DNA of 64,000 bases from contig JAZBRS010000077.1 in NCBI GenBank assembly GCA_037176725.1, positions 3,782,001-3,846,000 of the forward strand, in the 5' to 3' direction. Each line of letters opens with the position of its first letter. Positions within the stretch are counted from its first letter, which is position 1. Positions 32,389 to 42,571 of the stretch are shown here, in pieces. The DNA is from Posidonia oceanica (lineage: Eukaryota; Streptophyta; Magnoliopsida; Alismatales; Posidoniaceae). Both the position numbers and the translations under genes were made by a program. The notes beneath the pieces were generated by a model. It was not told the origin of the DNA. It saw only the letters and a list, made by a program, of their open reading frames with translations, and did not search any database.

Positions 32389-32390
32389 CC

Positions 32391-33110
32391 ACCAGTTGAT
32401 AGGACTGTAAACTATCGTTAGGCTGATATCCTAAACTATCACCAGCAATTGCATTATACGGCTGATATCTAGTAACTATCCCTCATCATTGCGCGTTCCA
32501 GTTGATAGGCCTGTAAACTATCCGCCAGTTGATAGGACTGTAAACTATCGTTCCAGTTGATAGGACTGTAAACTATCGTTAGGCTGATATCCTAAACTAT
32601 CACGCGCAATCATGTTATACGGCTGACACCCAGTAACTGTCCCTCGCAATGCCGTTTCCAGTTGATAGGACTGTAAACTATCCGCCAGTTGATAGGACTG
32701 TAAACTATCCGCCAGTTGATAGGTCTGTAAACTATCGCTCCAGTTGATAGGACTGTAAACTATCCGGCATTTGCGTTATACGGCTGATACCCAGTAACTA
32801 TCACTCATGGTTTGTGGCTTCCAGTTGATAGGTCTGTAAACTATCCACCAGTTGATAGGTCTGTAAACTATCCGCCAGTTGATAGGACTGTAAACTATCC
32901 CACACAACCATGTTATACGGCTGATATCCAGTAACTATCACTCACAACTGCTCTAGGCTGATAACCTAAACTATCACTCTAGGCTGATAACCTAAACTAT
33001 CACTCCAGGCTGATAACCTAAACTATCGCTCTAGGCTGATAACCTAAACTATCACTCCTGGTTGATAGGACCGTAAACTATCCGGACGATAAGTCCGTCA
33101 CCTTATCACC
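32391..33110 (+). repeat. Array of GATAGGACTGTAAACTATC hairpins, element C upstream copy
   Basis: More than 20 units are present. Main types are CCAGTTGATAGGACTGTAAA(CTATC), GGCTGATATCCTAAACTATC, CGGCTGATACCCAGTAAC(TATC) and GGCTGATAACCTAAACTATC. At 32625-32641 a unit has GACA/TGTC where its neighbours have GATA/TATC, a paired change. The array ends with GATAAGTCCGTCACCTTATC at about 33088. Confidence 0.88.
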
Positions 33111-33643
33111 CTTTTTGGCGTGACCTTGCCCCAGGAAGGCAAAGTCATGCACCTCCTTTTTTGCGATAGGAGAGTTGGCCTCTCTCCCCTCGCACCCCTC
33201 TTTTCTCTTATGCTAGCTTGCTCCCCGGGCGGGGACGAGCTGCACCCTGTTTTCCCTTGCTTTGTCGCGCAAGTCTGGCTTTCCTGCCAGATCCTTGCGC
33301 CACATCGCGTCCATTTAGCATTTTCTCTTGCATCATCTCTGCATCTTCTCAGCTAGCATTGCATACTACTTTAGTATCATTGACCTCACTTGCACAGCAT
33401 CAGCATTTCCTTCTAATTGGCTAACTTTTGTACTAACTCTTGCATTGCATTTGCATTAGCATGCATTACACACTTAGCATTCATCCATCTGCACCCTGCA
33501 TTTTGCATTGCGGCAACGGGCTACGATCTTCGGTGCATCCGCCGAATAAGTAGCTCACGCCCATAGCAAATCGCTGCTCCCGTCGGTCAGATAGGGTGTC
33601 TTGTCAACCCTGAGCAGCGGCCTCGCTCCGCTTGACCTTGCTC

Positions 33644-33656
33644 AGGGAGGGGCAGC
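33644..33656 (+). promoter_or_regulatory. Polypurine tract, element C upstream copy
   Basis: AGGGAGGGGCAGC directly precedes the LTR start TGTTGACACC, identical to 52064-52076. The conserved subterminal hairpin is at 33518-33556 (GGGCTAC/GTAGCTC, inner TTCGG/CCGAA). Confidence 0.8.
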
Positions 33657-36600
33657 TGTTGACACCCCATCTTGGCAGGCTTGGACCACTTGGAGCCCTC
33701 CTAGTGATTGCTGGACTCAAACCAAACCAAACCAAACCCTAACCCTCCTCTTTACCCTTCAAAACCAAGCAAACTTGACCTAAGCCTTTACCCCTCTTCC
33801 CAAGCTCAAACCTAACCAAAATCCATAGGAAAACCCACCAACACCCACTTAGCAAACCTACCCAAGAACTTAGAAACTTTCAAACCTAGACCATTCCCAA
33901 AAACCCTAGAAAACCTAGGTAAAACTACCCTTTTTCTACACCTCAAAACCCCTCCAAAACCTTCTTAGAATCAAACCAAAACTTCAGAATCAACACCTCA
34001 GACCCTAGACTGCCCACTCACCAATTTTCATCCCATTCCAAGACCTTTAAGACCTCCATTCACCCAAATTATCCTTTTCTCTCTCCAGGATTATCAGTTT
34101 CTCTCTCCTCTCTCTCTCCTGATTATCATCTCTCTTTTCATCCCCTTCTTGCTCCTTCTCTGGTCTGGCTGTGGGCCCCCTTTGTGCTTCTATCCTTCCT
34201 CTATCTTATTCCTATTTTTACTTTATTTTTAACACTTTCCCTAATTTTCAAAAAATCCTTTTCCTTCAACTCATCTCTTTTCCCTTTATTCTTCCTTTTT
34301 CCCTTCTCTTCTTCTTTCTCTTTTCCCCTTTCTTTCTCTTGCAAAAATCCATAAAAACCCCTAAAAATCTGTAAAACCCCAAAACATAAAAGAAACAAAT
34401 CAGAACCCTAAGAAAAACAATTAAAAAACATTAAACAAGCAATTAAAAACCTAAACTTAACTAAATCAAGCTAAAAAGAAAACCAAGCATGTAAGCTAAA
34501 AAATGCAAAACAAATCAAAAGAAAACACTGAAAAATCAAGAAAACAACTAAAATGAAATCAAAACCCACCAAGAGTAAAAACCCCATCAGAAGAATTAAA
34601 AAAAAAAACAAACCTCAAAAAGAAGAATCAAAAAACAAACATTAAAACAAGTAATTAAAGAAGCAAAAGACTTAACCTAACAAACCTAAGAAAAAACAAA
34701 TTTAAAAAAAAAACTTAATTAAAAGGAAAATAAAAACACATTTAAAAGACCTAAAAACACCTAATCAGACAAGAGAAACCTAACTAAAAACTTCAAGAAA
34801 AATCAACAAATAAAAATCAAGGCATAATTTAAAAGACTTAAGAAAGAAAAAACCCTAAGGAGACTAAAACTTAAAAACCTGAAAACAACCCTGATTAATA
34901 CGAAAATAAATCCTAAAAAATCCTAATCAATATCCTAAGTGTCCAACAAGGGAAACACAATTTTTAAAACAATTTAAAAAAGGTTTAACAAACATTTAAT
35001 CAAGTGAAAACTAATTAAAAGCAAAACCAAAACCCTAAAAGCCTAATCAAGCCCAAAACACATTCATCAACCCAAAATGGCCATTAAAAAATTTAATTAA
35101 AACCCTAATTCACATCACAACCTTTCTAGTATTTTTATTTATTTTTAGTTCCTTTTTACTAATTTTATTTCCCCATTCTACCCTCTCTTCTTTCTTACTT
35201 CTCTTTTTCTTTCTTTCCTTTCCTTACTGGGCCCAATCCGGCCCGTTTTTCTTTTTTCTTTTATTTCTTTTTCCTTCGGCCCACAGTCCGGCCTCCTCCT
35301 TCCTTCTTCTTCCCCACCTTCTGCATTTTCCTCAACTTCTCTCCCGCGAGCGGCCAGCTACAGGGCTCCCTCTCCTTTTTAATTTTCAAGCTCTCCCTCT
35401 CCATCAGATCACCTACAGAGCTCGCCGCTCCTCTCTTCTCTCAGCACCATTTCCGGGAGGCATTGAATGCCAGTCGCCTCGCCGACGCCCGTCGTTTCTG
35501 CTGCAGTGCCGCCGGTGGAATTCAAACCACCAGCTCGCACCCAGCAGTCCCCTCCTCCTGATAAAAGCCAGCCCTTCAATCCTCCTTCATCGCCTTTTCG
35601 CCACCTGAGAGAGAGAGCTGAGAAATCCAGAGAATTCCCCCGCAAACTTCCCACTTCTTCAACCCCTGAATTCAGTAGAACCTCCCCTTCTTTCTCCCCC
35701 GAAACCAGCCCGTTCCAGCCTCGAATTCCCTTCCATTTTCATCCCCCAAATTCACCTAGCACACCAGCATTCCTCCTCCACCATCCCATTGCCTTTCCAC
35801 TGCACGAAACACCTTCAAATCACCCTGAACACCAACCAGAACCCAACACAACTCCCCTCAGCAATTCCCTCCACTCCAGCCCACAACCTTCTCCCAAAAT
35901 CCACCCAGAGACTCGCCTGAACTTCACCTTCCAGAAGCACCTTACCTTCAGCCCCATCCTCCACCACAGACCGAGAAATCCACAACAAACACTTGCCTTC
36001 TCCACTGACCAGAAGATCGTCCGAACTCCAAATCTTCTCCACACACTCCAGAAATCCCATCCAGCAATCCAGAACCACTCCTCGGACCTCCAGCAACCTC
36101 CCGGAGGGTCCCATCCAACCAGACGAGCGGCAGACACCCCCCCCGACTCCCGGCTGTTTCTCTGAACCCACAGAGCGCCGGATTTCCCTCCGAGCTCTGG
36201 AGCTTCCATCCAACCAGCTGGGAAGCACCGGAGGACCATTCTGAAGCAGCTCCAGCCCTCGCGAGCAGCCGGCGACGCCCGCAGCGACCGGACGACCTCC
36301 ACCGGCCACCTCCGGAACTGCTGAGGTCGGGAGGACGCACTAGACGCGAAGACAGGTATTTCTTCACCTCCTCCGCTCTCTCTCCTTCCTCTGCTGCTTT
36401 TCCGCCGTCCAGAAGCGAGTCTCCGGCCTTCCTGCTCCGATCGCGACTCGCCGGACAGAGCTTCTTCTCCGGCGCCGGCCTCCGCTCTTCCCGATGCTCC
36501 AGCCAACGAAACGTCGCCCCGACGGTCCCCGGAGCTCTGCACGGACGTCAGCTCCAGCTCCCGCCGATCAGCGCCTCCACAAGCCCCCTGTGCCGGCGGT

Positions 36601-39161
36601 GCTAAGGTCCGGTAGCTTACTGCTACAGTACCTACCATCGCCAGCAAGTCACTGTTCCTTTATTTTTCCAATTATAAAGTTTCTGTGTGAATATTGCATG
36701 TCTGCCTTAAGTTATTTCATTTTTGCATTCTGGTCCTTATGCCTTTTAATCTGCTTAGTTTTTAATTTAAAACCATGCAAAATTACTTTAATTATTCCTG
36801 CTTTTCTGTATTTACATCCCAGTCCTTTTACTGTGCTGTTTAGTTGTAATTTTTTGTGTTTTAGCCCCTCTGGTTTCCATTTTTGCATAGAGGTCCTGCA
36901 TTAAATCAGTCCATTTAAATGCATCATTTTTACCATATAAAATTGCATTCTATGTCCCTGCATTTCGTTGTTTTTGCATCTAGGTCCTCTGCACTGTAGG
37001 AACTTAGGTTTTATTTTGATTTTTGCATACTGCATTGCATGTTTTACCTCATGGTTTTGCATTTTTGCATGTAGGTCCATTTTAAATGGACAGTAATATT
37101 TTGCATGCATTTTTGCTTATTGCATTGCATTTTTAACCCTGTTTTTCCCAAAAATTGCACATCAGTCCTGTCTTCTGATTTCAGAGCATGTTTACCATAT
37201 AAAATTGCATATTTGACCCCTGCATGATTCAAAAATTACACATAGGTCCTTGCATCCTCTAAAAATCATGTAAAAAGACTGTTTTGCCCCTAAAGTTGCA
37301 TCTTAGCTCCTATGCTTACAAAATTGCATGTAGACCCTCCACTTGCATTCCTGGACTTCCCAGAACCCTGTTTTCTGGAAAATTTGCACTTTAGACCCTA
37401 GTTTTTTCCAAAATTACCCTCTGATTTCCATTTGTTTTCAAAACTTCTTCCAATGCATGCCCTCTTTTCAAAATAGCTTTTTGAGCCCAGTCTTTTGCAA
37501 AATAAAGCCCTGCCCTCTCCTGTTTTCAAAACTCTCTCCTGTGGGCCCCATCCTTTTTGAAAATTTGCATTTAGCCCCCTTCTCTTTTTCAAAAATGGCA
37601 TTTGAACCTCTATTTTTTCTAAAAATTCCCCTCTTGTCTTTTCTTGCATCTTGCATGCATCCTGCATTCATTTAGCTTTGCATTTTAGCATCCCTTTGCA
37701 CACACTAAGCACCTTTAGCTCCCCTTCACTTGGGAGGACCTTTTGCACATCCCTAGGACCTCCTGAACACCTAGATCTGTTCTTCTCCCCTGTTCTGGCC
37801 TTCCTGCCTTGAAGTTGCGATATCTTCCGATCCGGCCGTTGGATCTTCTCAAGTAAGCTGCCCAGGCGACCGCAGCGAAGCGCTCTTCAGCATGGACCAA
37901 GCAGATCTCAAATCAGGCTCCCGGATTTCCAGGTATGTCCTCCTGAACCCCTGCATTGCATTCATTTGCATGCCATTTGCATAGTTTTCCTCGTTTTCGA
38001 TTTCTGTCTCTTTGAGCATGTAGAATAGGACCTCCTCTTCTTGTCTATCAACTCAGATCCCTGTTTCGCGTACCCTTGGGCGTTTTGTGTTGAGTTTTCC
38101 CTGGATTCACCACTTAATGTGACTTTCTTCCCCCTTTTCCACGATCCGATCGCATCGCGAGCTTTGGGCAGCGTGCGAGACACACCGTGGAACGGTTTAG
38201 CGGGAAATGGTCGCAAAAGAGGTGGCAATCCCCCTGTTTGCTCACACTCCCCTTTGTAGGTCTTCACACCTACTCTGTGTGGCCCCGAACAGCGCTTGTT
38301 CTCACACATGCGCTGTTCTGCTTCTCCTTTTACTGCTTCTAATCTTTTCCTTGCATTTGCATTCGCATTCGCACAGCTTTTCCGAGGTTTTATCTCGCAG
38401 CTTTTGGCACCGTTTTGCGTGCCGCCTTGCTTTCTCGCCCGTTTTGCGTGCCGACCTTGTCTTTTTGCACCGTTTTGCGCGCTTTCTTGTTTTTTGCCTC
38501 GTTTTGCGTGCTTTACGCCGTTTTCTCTTGCATGTCGGTCGCATTGCATGGTTTTGCCGTTGTTTTGCTTTTTCGCTTGCATTTGCATATAGGGCTGTGA
38601 TGCTTACTGCCTGGAGTTCTCACGAGCCAGGTTTCGCCTGGTTCGGAACACAGACAGCGTAGCTGAGCACTTAGACAGCACGTTTACTTCCTTGCCCTGC
38701 ATCTCTTAGAGCACACCTTGAGCATTCATTTAGGCATTCATAGGCACATAGGCATTCAATCCTGCATTTCCCTGCGTATGCGAGCGTAAGCCTAGAAAGA
38801 CCGATTCTCGGGCGTGTCGGGGGTGCCTAACACCTTCCCCGCACGTAACAGGAGTCCTTGCCCTGTCTTTTGGCCCGCAATGACCATACTGCCCTTATCC
38901 TAGGCTAGAGTCATCTCATTTGCATGTATTTGCATTTGTTTCCTTTGCATTGCTTTGCTTTGCATTTCTTGCTTGGTTTTGTGTGTTAATTCACGCATTT
39001 CCCCCGGTTTTCCTTGTCTCCCGTTAATGGACATGGTGGCGACTCTGATTTGTCTTATCTTTCTCTTCTTTTCTCCTCGATTTAAGTGTTTTCGAGTTGA
39101 GCCTCTTCCTCGGATCCAATCGCCGCTAATAGCGAGCCTGATTCCGATCGGGATCGCTACA
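33657..39161 (+). repeat. Element C 5' LTR (5.5 kb)
   Basis: It starts TGTTGACACCCCATC and ends GGGATCGCTACA, one base before the PBS. It contains an A-rich stretch (34370-35110), a GC-rich Pro-codon-like stretch (35440-36600), the AAATTGCATNTAGGTCC module (36870-37600), a CGTTTTGCGTGC repeat (38400-38530, shorter than in the 3' LTR), the conserved GC box (38809-38865) and a PBS-like word (39037-39047). The proline-rich open frame at 35467-36165 is read as non-coding. Its length differs between the two LTRs because of a C-run, and no start or family supports it. Confidence 0.92.
38809..38865 (+). promoter_or_regulatory. Conserved GC-rich LTR box, element C 5' LTR
   Basis: TCTCGGGCGTGTCGGGGG, TGCCTAACACCTTCCCCGC and ACGTAACAGGAGTCCTTGCC run together, as in the A LTR at 7262-7318. 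The other copies are at 57350-57411 and reversed at about 58621-58685. Confidence 0.65.
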
Positions 39162-39162
39162 G

Positions 39163-39180
39163 TGGCGACTCTGCTGGGGA
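39163..39180 (+). promoter_or_regulatory. Primer-binding site (tRNA-Arg type), element C
   Basis: TGGCGACTCTGCTGGGGA begins one base after the LTR. It matches the recalled complement of plant tRNA-Arg 3' end except for one C-to-T. Confidence 0.88.
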
Positions 39181-40480
39181 TGCTAGACTCCGGCTTTCGT
39201 TCCTGGCTTTTTCGCTCGCCTGTTTTCGCAATTTTGCCTGCCTTGTGCGCCTTCTTTGCCTGCTTCGCTCGTTTTTCTGTGCAAACTCCTAGAAAGTCGC
39301 TTTGTGGCTACTTTGCTTAGGTTTTGCACCTCTTTCGCCTTGGTTTGCGCTCCCTTTCGCTTGGCTTTGCTTCTCTGCTTGTTTATTTACTTATTGTCTT
39401 GCTTATGCTCTTACTTCCTTTACAGCTTACTTGTCTTTATTTTCCTTGCCTTACTTGCTTATTACTACTTTAGTTATCGCACATTGCATGTCTACGTACT
39501 TGTTTGGCAACAATACATGCTTTTTGAATGTTGAATGCTTCTTTTACACCTTTGCTATGTCACTACGCACGCACATGCATGCCTTTTGACTCGATGAATG
39601 TTTTTCTTCACCATTATGCTCACAAACACCTGCACATGCCATGCACTTGCCTTTTGTTGTGTTGTATGATTGTCTGCCTGCCATGCTTGACTGATTTTCT
39701 TCCCTTTCGCACATGCCATGCCTAGGATAGTAGAGACTTGTTTGCTCTCCCCATGGTTAACTAAAAACCACAAGTAAAAAGAACTCCTAGGAGCAACTAG
39801 AGACTCTGAACAATCCTTCACTCCCTCTGGTTAATAAAATGTGCAAGATAAAAGACTTTAAGCATTTGCATAAGCATCATATAGGGCATGCATTCTTCTC
39901 ATCTGAGTCCACCTATTAGTCTGCGAAGGACGGTCCCGGCTTCTTGTTCCACCACTTTGGGCGTGGCACGAGTCAGTCGGTCTGTCCCCCCCTCGTTCGG
40001 GGGTCGTGTCGGTGTTAGTAGAGGGTACCACCCACGCTTTGGCGGGGTAGAGGCCACCAATGCACCACCCTGTCATTTCCTGAGCTTTGGGCCAGGAGTT
40101 AGACAGGGAACCTAATTTTCTGACCTGAGTCGGTGACCCGTACACCCAAGGATACTCGAAGTAGATTACCTTACTAGGACACACTAGTTAGGTGAGGGGG
40201 GCATACTAGAAAGCATGCATATCATTCATGCCATTTAACTAACTCATTGCATTCATCTTTTAGTTTCTAACCCTAATTTCCTTCTGTTGTGTCAGCGTGA
40301 TCGGTAAAGCGAGTTTCCCTTTGCCAGAGCTCAAGTACCGACCCTCGTTGACGCCCCTGTTGCGACTTTATTCGCGACCATTTCCCCTCTGAGCTATCCA
40401 CATTTGTGACGATAGCTCCTCTTAGGACTCACCGCTTGAACACTCGTCGCAGCCCTATTCTCACGCGATCTAGGTCAGCA
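39181..40480 (+). other. Element C untranslated leader
   Basis: No gene is present. The first part is pyrimidine-rich. About 39875-40240 matches the A leader at about 8330-8700, including CATATAGGGCATGCATTCTTCTC, a CCCCC/GGGGG hairpin around CTCGTTC near 39990, and GGACACACTAGTTAGGTGAG. An open frame extends 25 codons upstream of the chosen gag ATG but is not conserved in A. Confidence 0.6.
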
Positions 40481-42571
40481 ATGGCCCAGTACGTTAGTGA
40501 GCCTCTTTTCACTCCTGTCACGGAGGGTGTTTCCGTTCCGGCCCCTCCGGTTGCTCCTTCTGTCCCCCTTGTTCCCCCTCCGACGCCAGGGTTTCCTCCC
40601 CTGACGTCTCTAGGTTCTCAGTACGTCCCGGGACAGTGGCAAGCATCTCTTCCTCCGGATCCGGTCGCCGAATCTATCTTGACGACCGTTACTCGCGTTT
40701 CGGAGACGCCACTGCCCCCTCCATCCCAGGGATATGTCGCTTTCGACATCCCTTCCACCATCGCTACGACCTTTGTTGTAGAATCCTTTCCTCTCGGACA
40801 ATCTGTGTCCGTGCCACTTGTTTCTCAGCCTTCGCCGGCACTGCACTTCAGCATCCCCACTAGCGAGACGCCCGAGGCGCAGTACCAGCACCTGATGGAG
40901 CTTGCCCAGAAACTGCAGGGCATGGCTCTATCAGTTCGTCCTTCTTCTATTCCTGTCATTCCTGAGGTTCCTCTGAGGCCAGTTCCTGCATTCCATGCAT
41001 CGACCTCCACACCTCCGCCTCGACCATCGTCTCAACTGCTCACGGTTCCGACGATGGGGGCTCGTTTACCGCCTCCTGCTACACAACACTTAGCACAGCA
41101 TGCTCCACTTCCCCCTAGTGGTCAGTCTTTTGGACCGGCTGGAGCCCAGTACCTCACTGGCTCGTTGTCTGGCACCCCGCCTGTACAGCAACTGGTGCTC
41201 CGTCATCCTACCCCTATCACAGCACAGCATGGCATCTACCCTTCTCCTCTGCATCAAGTCCAGCATCCTGCATACACTCCTGCATACACAGTCCCCCAGC
41301 ACGGATACGCCGGCCATCCCGTTGCTCCACCAGGCGACGCTATGGTAGATCCGGAGGAGCACTTAGGTGCGACCTATCCGGCGTATGTGCTCGCTACCCC
41401 TGCTGATCCCTCTCCTACAGCAGCAATCCCAGACCCCATCAATAACCGGATGGACGTCTTGGAGAAAGCACTACGACTAGTGCAGGGTACTGAGCACCAG
41501 ACCTACCAATTCCGGGACCTCTGCTGCTTTCCAGAGGCGGTACTCCCTCCGAAGTTCAAGATCCCAGACTTCGAGAAGTATGATGGTAGGGGCTGCCCCG
41601 TAGCACACTTGAAGGCGTATTGCGGTGATCTCGCTCAGCTTCAGGCTGACGAGAGGTTGCTGATCCGCTTGTTCCAGAAGAGTTTCACCGGGCCGGCACT
41701 CAAGTGGTTTACGTCGCTTGACATGTCAGCCATCAAGACTTGGAACAACCTCAGTCAGGCGTTCCTGGAACAATACTCCTTCAACCTCGATCTGGTCCCA
41801 AAGAGGGCGGACTTGATCGCAATCAAGCAGAATTCTGGCGAGCCGTTCGGGGAGTACGTCGGCCGCTGGTGCGCCCTTGCCTCTCAGGTTCGAGATAGAC
41901 CCTCTGACGAGGAGTCTATCGAGATCGTCATCAAAGGGGCGCAGCCGTCTCTTGGAGCTCTGCTTAGCATCCAACCAGTCACTACTTTTGCGGCACTCAT
42001 CAGAGCTGGAGCGCGCGTGGAGAGTTCTTTGCGGAGTGGCAACTTCCCAGCTCTCTCTGCGTTCGCTAAGCAGGCAGTGGTCAGTAGTAACAGTGCCAAC
42101 AGCAGCGCCTCCAACAACAACAGCGGCAGCAGCAACAACCGCCCGAAGAGGAAGGATCCGCCGAAAACCGCTGTTGCATTCGTCGACTCCCCTGCTGTGC
42201 CTGTTCACTTGCCATCCCGGCCTGCCCCAGCTCAGATGGTGTACGCTCCTGCACCTAGGAATCCACCCACACCACACATCACTACCAACGCTAGACCGGT
42301 CTATCCTGCCGCACCGGTTCAGCAAGGCTCATACCAGAGGCAAAGAAGGCCACCCATTGAGAAGCAAAGATTCGCCCCACTGGTGGAACCGCTCACGGTC
42401 ATCTTGCCAAAGGTTGCATCGCTCCTGAAGTTCCCGGAGGTTCGTCCGCCACCAAGTCCTCTGCCGCATTGGTTTTGGCCAGACCTCTTCTGCAATTTCC
42501 ATCGAAGCGCCAGGCATTCGACGGACAATTGCTTCTCCCTGCGGAACGCTATTCAGGACTTGATCGAATAG
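40481..42571 (+). pseudogene. gag: Element C gag, nearly intact, with one stop before the protease region
   Basis: The start MAQYVSEPLF was chosen because A starts with MAQRVSEPMF. A Pro/Ser/Val-rich N-terminal half of about 300 residues is followed by the Gag core (CCFPEAVLPPKFKIPDFEKYDG, ADERLLIRLFQKSFTGPALK, LSQAFLEQYSFNLD, EYVGRWCALASQVRDRP). A Ser/Asn-rich linker follows, then a CHHC zinc knuckle (C-X2-H-X4-H-X4-C) at about 42491-42532. The TAG at 42569-42571 occurs where A has Gln, and the same frame continues into protease. It is therefore either a single CAG-to-TAG mutation or, less likely, a readthrough stop. Confidence 0.88.

Larger units (their letters stand above)
32389..33656 (+). 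mobile_element. Element C, upstream partial copy: 3' internal end duplicated before the 5' LTR
   Basis: This 1.27-kb stretch is nearly identical to 50809-52076 (constant offset 18420) and consists of the hairpin array, subterminal hairpin and polypurine tract that normally precede a 3' LTR. Its presence before the 5' LTR means the 33657-39161 LTR is also the 3' LTR of a truncated neighbour copy. Only a few base differences are visible, for example near 32775, 32848 and 33210. Confidence 0.88.

Noticed and set aside
33730..33745. Telomere-like AAACCCTAACCC words near the LTR start of C
   Set aside because: Only one or two imperfect units within an AAACC-rich LTR start; also found at the same place in the other LTRs.
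33657..39161. Proline-rich open frame at 35467-36165 and its longer version at 53887-55026 as a gene
   Set aside because: Both lie inside the C LTRs. They differ in length only because a run of eight versus nine C shifts the frame, and they have low-complexity composition with no recognisable domain.
39163..39180. tRNA gene at the PBS region
   Set aside because: Only the 18-nt complement of a tRNA 3' end is present; no cloverleaf, A box or B box around it.
42569..42571. Programmed readthrough stop between gag and protease in C
   Set aside because: A has a Gln codon at the same place and reads on, so a simple CAG-to-TAG mutation is more likely; one copy cannot decide.
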